Part shown: piece after piece, positions 16,818 to 25,900 of the stretch
How the letters are laid out: every line of letters begins with the position of its first letter
How positions within the stretch are numbered: the stretch's first letter is position 1
DNA from: Pyrinomonadaceae bacterium
GTDB taxonomy: Bacteria > Acidobacteriota > Blastocatellia > Pyrinomonadales > Pyrinomonadaceae
DNA: 37,449 nucleotides
Reading direction: 5' to 3'
Assembly (NCBI GenBank): GCA_022843305.1
Contig: JALHNX010000032.1
Span: 1-37,449 of the forward strand
Position numbers and translations under genes: made by a program
Notes under the pieces: generated by a model
What the model was told of the DNA's origin: nothing
The model's input: only the letters and a program-made list of their open reading frames with translations
Databases searched by the model: none

Positions 16818-19800
16818 AACAACATTTCGAATCTTTTGGAAAATCTGACTCCAAAACAAAGGGAATTACTGCTTCTCAAATTAAATAAAGTCAATAAGGA
16901 AAAATCCTCCGAGCTTTCGGGAGAAGTGACCAACGGCGGTGGGAATAAGAAAAATTTCAGCATTCCGCAGTTAGTGAAAGCTGATTTTGAAGGTGATTTT
17001 CCGCTGTCATTTGCGCAGGAACGCCAATGGATGCTCGAACAGATGAATCCGGCGGCGGGCAATTATAATATGTCAACCGGCGTTACCGTGAACGGGACAT
17101 TCGATATTGAATCGTTTGAAAAAGCGTGTCAGGAAATGATCCGGCGGCAGGAAAGCCTGAGAACGGTTTTTAAGGAAAAAAACGGTCAGCCGTATCAGGT
17201 AATTTACGATTCGATTGATTTTGAAGTCCCGCTGATTGATCTTTCGCATATCAGGGATGAAGAGGAAAAAAGAGCCGAAACCCGTAAAATATTAGATGCC
17301 GAATCACGCATCGGTTTTAATGTGGAAAAGCCCCCGCTTTTGAAAATCACCCTCATCAGACTCGAAGAAAAAGCCCATATCGTGTCGCTGGCGATGCACC
17401 ACATTATTTCGGATGGCTGGTCAATGGAAATTCTGATTTCCGAATTATCAAGGCTCTACGATTCCTTCGTAACCGGAAAACCCGCACAGTTAAGAGATTT
17501 GCCGATTCAATACAAGGATTATGCGATTTGGCAGAAATCCTGGCTCAAAGACGATGTGTTGGAAGCGCATCTTGATTTTTGGCAGAAAACTCTCAAAGAC
17601 GTTTCTGTTTTGGAACTGCCGACAGATTATCCGCGTCCGCCCGTTCCGTCTTTTCGCGGTAATCGAATCGAGTTTCGAATAGAGCCTGAAAAGTTAAAAA
17701 AACTGCAAGAGTTGGCTAAACGGGAAAATGCCACGCTCTTTATGATTATGCTGGCAATCTGGCAAACTTTGCTGGCGCGATACAGCAATCAGGACGACAT
17801 CAGCGTCGGTTCATTTATTGCCAACCGGAATCGCACGGAAACCGAAAATCTGATCGGATTTTTTATCAATAATCTGACGTTCAGGACGAATTTTGCCGGA
17901 AACCCTACGTTTCTCGAAATTATCGAACGGGTCAGAGAAATTGCTCTTAACGCTTATCTGCATCAGGACATTCCGTTTGAACTGGTCTTAGACCGCGTGA
18001 AGCCCGAAAGAGATATGAGCCGAACGCGATTGTTTCAGGCAATGATGGTTTTGCAGAATATGCCGCCCGGCGAAGTTAATCTGACCAATTTGAGTTTGAA
18101 CCCGATTGAAGAAACAAAAATCGAAAGGTCTAATTTCGATTTGACTCTCTGGCTCTGGGAAGGAAGTTTCGGGCTTGGCGGACAATTTGAATACAGTGTT
18201 GATTTATTTACCGAAAAAACCGCCGAACGAATGGTCAGGCATTTGGATAAAATCGTTGAAACGGTTTTGGTAAACCCGCAAACAAGACTTGCCGAAATTC
18301 CTTTACTGGATAAGGAAGAAGAAAAAACAATTCTCGAAACTTGGAACGAAAGAGAAATCTATGTTGATTATTCAGCGAATTTCTGCCGAATTTTTGAAAG
18401 CCGCGTTGAAAAAAATCCCGGTGCGGTTGCCGTCAAATTCCGTGATGAAGAATTGACTTACGATGAACTGAATCAGAAGGCAAACAAACTGGCTCATTAT
18501 CTGATAAAAACCGGAGTTAAACCGGAAAATCGGGTCGCCATTTGTTTGGAACGTTCGGTTGATATGATGGTCGCGGTTCTCGGAGTTTTGAAATCAGGTG
18601 CTGCCTATATTCCGCTCGACCCGTATTATCCGAAGGAAAGATTGCTGTATATTATGGAAGATTCGGCGGCATCGGTTTTGATAACCCAGCAGCAGCTTTT
18701 GCAGACGGTTTCGAGAGATGAAGCCGAAAGTTTATCGGAAAAAGCCGAAAAAGTAAGTTTATTCATAATTGATTCGGTAGATGAATTTCTGAAAGACGAA
18801 TCGTCGGAAAATCCTTCAATCGAAATTTTCGGTGAAAATAATGCTTATCTTATTTACACTTCCGGTTCGACACGCCGCCCGCGAGGCGTGCAGGTAACGC
18901 ATAATTCGATTATCAATGCTTATTACGGATGGGTGAACGATTACGAATTGGCAGATAAAACCTGGAATTACCTGCAAATGGCGAGTTTTTCGTTCGATGT
19001 TTTCGTGAGCGATTTTGTGCGCGCACTCGGAACCGGCGGAAAACTGGTCATTTGTCCCGAAGATACGCTGTTGTCGCCGCATAATTTATATGAATATTTT
19101 ATCGAAAACGAAATAAACTGCGTCGAAATAGTTCCGGCAATTTTACGGATGCTCGTCGAGTTTATGGAAGAAAACGATAAAAAATTCGAGACTGTCAAAT
19201 TATTGGTTGCCGGGGCGGATGCCTTTTATGTCAAAGAATTTGAAAAATTGAAACAACTCTGCGGTCAAAATGCAAAGATATTTAATTCATACGGTTTAAC
19301 CGAAGCCACGATTGACAGCACTTTTTACAGCGATCAGGCGGACGATCTGAAACCGGGGCAAATGATTCCGATCGGCAAGCCGTTCGTCAATACCAAAACC
19401 TATATTCTCGACAAATTTCTGAAGCCGGTTCCGCTCGGTATCTCCGGGGAATTATTTATCGGCGGACCGAGTTTGGCGCGTGGTTATCTGAACAATTCGG
19501 ATTTAACCGCCGATAAATTTATCCCGAATCCTTTTAGTTCCGAATCCGGCGCCAGATTATACCGAACGGGCGATCTTGCAAAATATCGGGCTGACGGCAA
19601 CATTGAATTTCTCAGAAGGCTGGATTTTCAAGTTAAAATCAGAGGTTTTAGAATTGAAGTCGAAGAAATCGAAATAGTTATATCGGATTATCCGGCTGTC
19701 AAACAGGCAATCGTCACGGCGGTGGCAAATGGCGACAATGAGAAAAGTCTGGTCGCGTATTTTGTTAAAGAAAGCGATCAGGAAATCGAGATTAACGATT

Positions 19801-21110
19801 TAAAGCAATATATCCGCGAAAAACTTCCGGCTTTTATGCTGCCGTCCGCGTTTGTCGAGCTTGAAGAATTTCCGTTGAGTCCGAACGGAAAAATTGACCG
19901 CAAGGCACTACCCGAACCGGAACCGGAAAATTTCGTGATCGAAGATAATTATGTCGCCCCGGAAACCCCGATAAACGAAGCTCTGGTCGAAATTTACGAA
20001 GAAGTCCTCCGCAGAAAACGAATCGGAATATTCGACAACTTTTTCGACATCGGCGGGCATTCGCTTTTGGCGACGCAGGTTATTTCGAGAATCAATAAAA
20101 AATTCGCCATCGAACTGCCTTTGAGAGAAATCTTTTTCACGCCGAATATTGCCGAACTTTCTTTAACAATTGAGGAAATCCTGCTCGAAGAAATCGAAAA
20201 TTCAGACGAATTACAATCCGCGCAGTCGGAAACGGGCGAAATGCAGGCACCGCAAATAGTGTTGCCTCAGTCGCTATCTGCCGAAGCGGCACCGCAAATA
20301 ATTCTACCTGCATCAATCGAAGTCAAACCTCAAATAACTTTGCCGTCTTCGGTTGAAGCCTCCGAGCCGACAGCCGTTGAAGTTAATCCGCTGATAAACA
20401 TCATCACTCGAACAGCGAATCGCCCGAAAGGGTTGGCAAAACTGGTGGAAAGTATCGGAAATCAAACACATCGGAACATCAAACATTGGATCACCGTCGA
20501 TCATACGGCTTCGATGGCTTATGCGGTTCAATACGCCGGAGATAGTTGTGAAATTTTACAAATCAACAAAAAGGAAGTGATGACGCGTTCTGATATTCCG
20601 GACCCAAACACGGGAGACCGCTTCATCTACAATTTATACCTCAATGATGTTTTATCAAAAATCACGGAGGGATGGGTAATCATCATAGATGACGATGACA
20701 GTTTTGCAGATAACAATGCGGCGTCAACAATTGTGAAAAATATGCAATTCACCAACGATATGATTATTTATCAAATGCGTTACCCGGACGGCACTGTTCT
20801 TCCTGATGAAGACAGCTTTAACCAGCCGCCGCAACTTGGGAGAATCGGGATGCCGTGCATTACGGTGCATCACAGTCTGGCAAAACAATTCAATTTTGAT
20901 GGTTGGAAATGTGGGGATTATCGCTATATTTCCAAAATTTACGAGGCGGCGGCAAACAAGCGTTGGATATTGCAGCCGATAATTCAAATAGGAAACAGAG
21001 GCGGCTTCGGAAGGAGAGTGGATGTGAAAGCCGAACCGCTGATAACAGTTCCCCGACAGAAAGCAGCCGCCGAAAAAATGGTCAAAGAAACCTTTGACCA
21101 AACGGCTTGA
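16815..21110 (+). CDS. NRPS module C-A-PCP with C-terminal GT2-like glycosyltransferase domain
   Basis: The 1,431-residue protein starts with a docking-like helix (LTPKQRELLLLKL, 11-23). The C domain (about 60-500) has HHIISDGWS (H195, H196, D200). The A domain (about 515-1035) has NSYGLTE (824-830), YRTGD and NGKIDR. Its specificity residues read D-V-S-E-L-A-S-I-D-K, closest to the ornithine code DVGEIGSIDK, so a basic residue such as ornithine is proposed. The phosphate-binding loop is unusual: YTSGSTRRPRG (681-691) instead of YTSGSTGxPKG. The PCP (about 1050-1120) has S1083. After a linker with a triplicated P-Q-I-x-L-P motif, residues about 1193-1400 form a glycosyltransferase GT-A-like domain with IITRTANRPKGL, ESIGNQTHRNI and a DDDD metal site (1292-1295). 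No thioesterase, reductase or terminal C domain is present. The unit may glycosylate its own carrier-bound product, which is inference. Confidence 0.93.
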   Translation: MNNISNLLENLTPKQRELLLLKLNKVNKEKSSELSGEVTNGGGNKKNFSIPQLVKADFEGDFPLSFAQERQWMLEQMNPAAGNYNMSTGVTVNGTFDIESFEKACQEMIRRQESLRTVFKEKNGQPYQVIYDSIDFEVPLIDLSHIRDEEEKRAETRKILDAESRIGFNVEKPPLLKITLIRLEEKAHIVSLAMHHIISDGWSMEILISELSRLYDSFVTGKPAQLRDLPIQYKDYAIWQKSWLKDDVLEAHLDFWQKTLKDVSVLELPTDYPRPPVPSFRGNRIEFRIEPEKLKKLQELAKRENATLFMIMLAIWQTLLARYSNQDDISVGSFIANRNRTETENLIGFFINNLTFRTNFAGNPTFLEIIERVREIALNAYLHQDIPFELVLDRVKPERDMSRTRLFQAMMVLQNMPPGEVNLTNLSLNPIEETKIERSNFDLTLWLWEGSFGLGGQFEYSVDLFTEKTAERMVRHLDKIVETVLVNPQTRLAEIPLLDKEEEKTILETWNEREIYVDYSANFCRIFESRVEKNPGAVAVKFRDEELTYDELNQKANKLAHYLIKTGVKPENRVAICLERSVDMMVAVLGVLKSGAAYIPLDPYYPKERLLYIMEDSAASVLITQQQLLQTVSRDEAESLSEKAEKVSLFIIDSVDEFLKDESSENPSIEIFGENNAYLIYTSGSTRRPRGVQVTHNSIINAYYGWVNDYELADKTWNYLQMASFSFDVFVSDFVRALGTGGKLVICPEDTLLSPHNLYEYFIENEINCVEIVPAILRMLVEFMEENDKKFETVKLLVAGADAFYVKEFEKLKQLCGQNAKIFNSYGLTEATIDSTFYSDQADDLKPGQMIPIGKPFVNTKTYILDKFLKPVPLGISGELFIGGPSLARGYLNNSDLTADKFIPNPFSSESGARLYRTGDLAKYRADGNIEFLRRLDFQVKIRGFRIEVEEIEIVISDYPAVKQAIVTAVANGDNEKSLVAYFVKESDQEIEINDLKQYIREKLPAFMLPSAFVELEEFPLSPNGKIDRKALPEPEPENFVIEDNYVAPETPINEALVEIYEEVLRRKRIGIFDNFFDIGGHSLLATQVISRINKKFAIELPLREIFFTPNIAELSLTIEEILLEEIENSDELQSAQSETGEMQAPQIVLPQSLSAEAAPQIILPASIEVKPQITLPSSVEASEPTAVEVNPLINIITRTANRPKGLAKLVESIGNQTHRNIKHWITVDHTASMAYAVQYAGDSCEILQINKKEVMTRSDIPDPNTGDRFIYNLYLNDVLSKITEGWVIIIDDDDSFADNNAASTIVKNMQFTNDMIIYQMRYPDGTVLPDEDSFNQPPQLGRIGMPCITVHHSLAKQFNFDGWKCGDYRYISKIYEAAANKRWILQPIIQIGNRGGFGRRVDVKAEPLITVPRQKAAAEKMVKETFDQTA
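20247..20348 (+). repeat. Triplicated PQIxLP linker between PCP and glycosyltransferase
   Basis: The motif occurs as APQIVLPQS, APQIILPAS and KPQITLPSS, starting at residues 1145, 1159 and 1171. A weaker fourth copy (EPLITVPRQ, about 1407) follows the glycosyltransferase domain at 21033-21059. This looks like a flexible tether or a short binding motif repeated to give the terminal domain reach. Confidence 0.75.
20391..21020 (+). other. GT2-like (GT-A fold) domain fused to the NRPS
   Basis: Residues about 1193-1400 of the NRPS. The start (INIITRTANRPKGL) matches the first beta strand and loop of family 2 glycosyltransferases, with a VDH motif near 1228-1230 and an acidic DDDD cluster after a hydrophobic strand (WVIIIDDDDSF) in the position of the metal- and sugar-nucleotide-binding DXD. 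At about 210 residues it is a minimal GT-A core with no membrane helices. Sugar donor and acceptor cannot be read from sequence. Confidence 0.72.
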
Positions 21111-21197
21111 CTTAAATTCTCAAAAATTTCAAAGCTAAATAAACGAAAAGTCAAATTTTGATTTTATTCGATAACTTTCATTTCAACCTGTTTTCTT

Positions 21198-21226
21198 CGG
21201 ACTCCTTGATTATCAGTATTAGTCCG
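21198..21226 (+). promoter_or_regulatory. Inverted repeat just before the giant NRPS gene
   Basis: CGGACT (21198-21203) and AGTCCG (21221-21226) are exact reverse complements 17 bases apart, with a second small palindrome TGAT-T-ATCA (21207-21215) inside. It ends 20 bases before the start codon. It could be an operator or a 5' leader hairpin. The rest of the 136-base gap is AT-rich with no clear promoter or terminator, and the start codon has only a weak ribosome binding site. Confidence 0.3.
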
Positions 21227-21246
21227 CATAAAGTGAGCAAAAAATA

Positions 21247-22970
21247 ATGAATCAATCCGAGAATTCATCCGACCAATCGTTTCGAAATCTAATCGAATTG
21301 GTGGAGTTTCGCGCCGGAAACCACCCGCACAAAACGGCATTTATTTACCGGCAAAGCGGTGCGGCAAATATTGAAGAAAGCCTTACATATAAACAATTAG
21401 CAGATAGAAGCCGTGAAATCGGCGGCTATTTGCAAACACGAAACGCCGCCGGCGAAAGGATTTTACTGCTCTTTCCTGCCGGACTTCAATTTATCACGGC
21501 ATTTTTCGGTTGTTTGTATGCCGGAGCGATTCCGGTTCCCGCTTATCCGCCGCGTCGCAACCGTCATTTGAAACGGCTGGAAAATCTGGTGACGGATTCG
21601 CAGTCGAAATTTATTCTGACAAGCGAACCGATTGGTGAGCGAATTGAAAAAGCAAAGGAAGAAAACGATTGGCTGAAAGAAGCCGAGTTAATTTCGGACG
21701 CTCAGATCAACGCGCATCATTCGGAAAATTGGAGTTTTCCGGAAATAGACGATGAATCGCTGGTTTTGCTGCAATACACGTCAGGTTCGACCGGATTTCC
21801 GAAAGGAGTGATGGTTACTCACAAAAACCTTCTGCACAATGAAGCGATTATCAAGGAGGTTTTCGGGCAGGATGAAAATTCGATAATCGTCAGCTGGCTG
21901 CCGCTTTATCACGATATGGGATTGATCGGAAACGTCATTCAGCCGGTTTTTCTCGGAGCGACGGCGGTTTTGATGTCGCCGACCGAATTTTTACAAAAAC
22001 CTTTTCAATGGCTCAAATATATTTCGCAATATAAAGCGACAACCAGCGGCGCACCTAATTTTGCTTACGAACTCTGTCTGAAAAAAATAAAACCCGAGCA
22101 GCTGGCAGAACTCGATCTGAGTTCGTGGAAAACGGCTTACAACGGTGCCGAGCCGGTCAACGCAAAAACGCTCGTGAAATTTGCCGAATATTTCGCGCCG
22201 TGCGGTTTTCGGCAAACCGCGTTTACACCTTGTTACGGTTTGGCTGAGGCGACTCTTTTCGTTGCCGGCGGAAAATGGACGGACGGGCAAATAACTTATT
22301 TCGACGAGCGTTGTTTGAAGGAAAACCGCGCCGTTGTAGGCGATGCGAACGACGAAAATTCAAAAGCTCTGGTGAGCTGCGGAAATAATTTCGGAAGTCA
22401 GAGTTTAGTCATCGTCGAACCCGAAAGCCTGAATTTGCAGGCTGACGGTTTGATCGGCGAAATTTGGGTCAAAGGCGAATCGGTCGCCAAAGGTTACTGG
22501 CGTAATATCGAAGCAACCGTCGAAACCTTCCGCGCCCGAATCAGACCGGATGAAGATGCTGATTATCTGAGAACAGGCGATTTGGGATTTTTGCATAACG
22601 GGCATTTGTTTATTACGGGAAGAATCAAAGATTTGATAATTATTCGCGGCGGAAATTATTACCCGCAGGATATTGAAACGACGGTCGGCGAATCGCATCC
22701 GGCTTTGATTGCCGGAAGCGGCGCGGCATTTTCCGTCGAGCAGGAAGGTCAACCACGGCTGGTCGTGGTTATCGAAGCCGATCATCATTACAAGGATTCG
22801 CTCGAACAGGCGATTGACGAAATTTCAAAATCAATTGCCGAAAAGCACGATTTGCAGGCGGCTTCGATCGTGCTGATTTCACGTCTCCAAATTCCGAAAA
22901 CTTCGAGCGGCAAAATACAAAGAAAATTGTGCCGCGAGATGTTTGAAAACAACCAGTTTAAGATTCTCGC
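21247..22970 (+). other. Fatty acyl-AMP ligase (FAAL) loading domain
   Basis: Residues 1 to about 575. It activates a free fatty acid as acyl-AMP and hands it to the ACP behind it. Hallmarks are YTSGSTGFPKG (177-187), SWLPLYHDMGLIG (216-228), TPCYGLAEATLFVAGG (327-342), GRIKDLIIIRGGNYYPQDIE (458-477) and a final SSGKIQRK. The YHDMG and CYGLAEA stretches mark FAALs rather than amino acid A domains. Chain length is not predictable from sequence. Confidence 0.95.
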
Positions 22971-25900
22971 CGAATGGCATTCAAAGGAAAAAGAGGAAAA
23001 TGCGCCGATTTTTTCAGATGCCGAATCAGGCTTGCAAACGTGGCGAAAGGAAGAATGGATTAATTGGATTATCAAACAGGTCGCCAATCTGACCGGCGCG
23101 GAAATCGAAAAAATAAACCCGCAAAACAGTTTGATAAGCTACGGTTTAGACTCGCTTTCAGCCGCTGAGTTGGCGCATCTTTTAGAGGAAAAATCAGGCT
23201 GCGCGGTTTCACAATCCGAATTTTTACAGGATCAGACAATTGAAAAACTGGCGGAACTGGCAGAACAACGCGCATTCGGTGAAAAAACGGAAACCGAACT
23301 TTCGAGTTTTCTCTTGCCGAGCGGAAAATATAGATTGTCTTACGGGCAAAGAGCGATTTGGTTTTTGCAGAAATTATCGCCCGAAAGCGTCAGTTATAAC
23401 ATTACGAGCGCGATAAAAATCGTTTCTCCGCTCGATGTCGGAAAGCTGAAAAAATCTTTTGAAATATTATTTTCCAGACATCAATCACTGCGAACGAATT
23501 TTCACGATGAAAACAATCAACCTTACCAGAAAATAACCGAAAGAGAATTAGAGTTTAATGTTCACGAAACCGAAAGTCTTGCGGTCAACGAATTCGATAA
23601 TTTAATTCAGGAAAAAGCGCGAAAGCCGTTTGATTTGTCCGCCGATCAATTAATCAGACTCGATTTGTTTTTGAGAAACGACCGCGAACATATTCTTTTA
23701 CTCGGCATTCATCACATCATTTCCGATTTTTGGTCATTGGGAATTTTACTACGCGAACTCGGTATGGTTTACGAAAACCTCGATTCCGACCTGACGAAAT
23801 TATTAAATCCGCTCGATTTTCAATACCCGGATTTTGCGGTTTGGCAGGAAGCAATGCTTAATTCCGAAACCGGAAAAAAATCTTTGGAATTCTGGCAGAA
23901 ACAATTGGGCGATTCGGATTTCGTTCTCAATTTGCCCGCCGACAAAAAGCGTCCGCCGGTTCAATCGTTCAAAGGAAATTCGACCGGCAGAAAATTCGAT
24001 TTTGAATTAACCGCCGACTTGAAAAAGCTCGCGGCGGAAAACGATGCCACTTTGTATATGGTTTTGTTATCCGCTTTTCAATCATTGCTTTACAGATACA
24101 CATCGCAAGCGGATATTTTGGTCGGAACGCCTGCGCTCGGCAGAACTTTAGCGGGTTGGTCGAGTGTGGTCGGATATTTTGTCAATCCGCTCGTAATGCG
24201 GACGGTTTTTTCCGACCGGCTTACTTTTGAGGAATTATTAGCGCAGGTCAAAAAAACTTCGTTAGACGCTTATCAAAATCAGGACGTTCCATTTCCGCTT
24301 TTGGTTGAACGGCTGCAACCTGAAAGAGATTCGAGCTATTCGCCGCTTTTTCAGACGATGTTCATTCTTCAAAAAGGGCAATCCGGCAATGAGGAAGGAA
24401 TCGCTTCGCTCGCCCTCGGCGAAAGCGGCACACGAATCAAGCTCGGAAAATTAGAACTGGAATCTGTTCGGATTTCGAAAAAAGAAGCGCAGTTTGACCT
24501 GACGCTGGAAGCGACGGAATCAAACGGGCAAATCATTCTTTCTTTTCAGTATTGTTCGGATTTGTTCGAGCATTCGACAATCGAACGGATGTCCGGGCAT
24601 TTCGAAAATATCTTGCGGCAGATTACGAATTCTCCGAAAACCGAAATTTCAGACATCCCGATTCTTTCCGAAACTGAAAAACACCGGATTTTAAACGAGT
24701 GGAACGATAACGGCGTTGATTTTCCGAAACACCGGACACTGCACGAATTATTTACCGAACAGGCAATAAAGAATCCCGAAGCAATTGCGGTTATTAATGG
24801 CGAAAACGAAATCAGTTACGGCGAACTGAATGCCAAATCAAACCGTTTAGCGCATTATTTGCGAAGTTTAGGTGTCGGACCGGAAGTTTGCGTCGGGATT
24901 CTGCACGAGCGAAGCATTAATTTGATGATCGGAATTCTCGGTATTTTGAAGGCAGGCGGCGCATATATTCCGCTCGACCCGCATTACCCGCAGGACAGAA
25001 TTCTCTATATGCTCGAAAATTCCGCCTGCCAAAATTTGCTGACGCAAAAATCGCTGGTCGAAAAAATCGCCGAATACGACGGGCAAATAATTTGTCTCGA
25101 AGAGATTGCCGAAGAATTGCAAAATTATCCTTCCGCTTCGCCCGAAACAGGTGTTTCGGCTGAAAATCTCGGTTATGTGATTTACACCTCAGGCTCGACC
25201 GGAAAACCGAAAGGCGTGATGATTCCGCATTCGTGTGCGAGCGCGATGGTGCATTGGGCTTTGCAGACATTTCAAAAAGAAAGCCTCGAAACGGTTTTGT
25301 TTTCAACTTCGATTTGTTTCGACCTTTCGATTTATGAAATGTTTGTTACGTTTGCAAGCGGCGGCAGGCTGATGCTCGTTTTTAATGCGCTCGAACTGAT
25401 TTCGCTGGAAAGAAATGATGAGCTGACGCTGATCAATACCGTTCCTTCGGCAATGACCGAATTGGTTCGTTTAAATTCGGTCGGGAAAAACGTGCAGGTT
25501 GTAAATTTAGCGGGCGAAGCACTTTCCGGCAAACTCGTCAAGCAAATTTACGAACAAAATCCGCAGGTCAAAGAGGTTTGGAATCTGTACGGACCGACCG
25601 AAGATACAACCTATTCGACGTGGTCTTTAGTCCAGAAAAATCTGCCGGGCGAACCCAAAATCGGGCGACCGTTGACCAATTCGCAGGCGTATATTTTAGA
25701 CAAAAACTTTAACCCTGTTCCGATTGGCGTGGCGGGTGAAATTTGTCTTTCGGGCGAAGGCTTGACCAGAGGTTATATGAATCGCCCGGAAATGACGGCG
25801 GAAAAATTTATTCCGAATCCGTTTAGCTCAGACGGCGCGAGAATGTATCGAACCGGCGATCTCGGAAGATTTTTGCCCGACGGCGAAATGGAATATCTCG

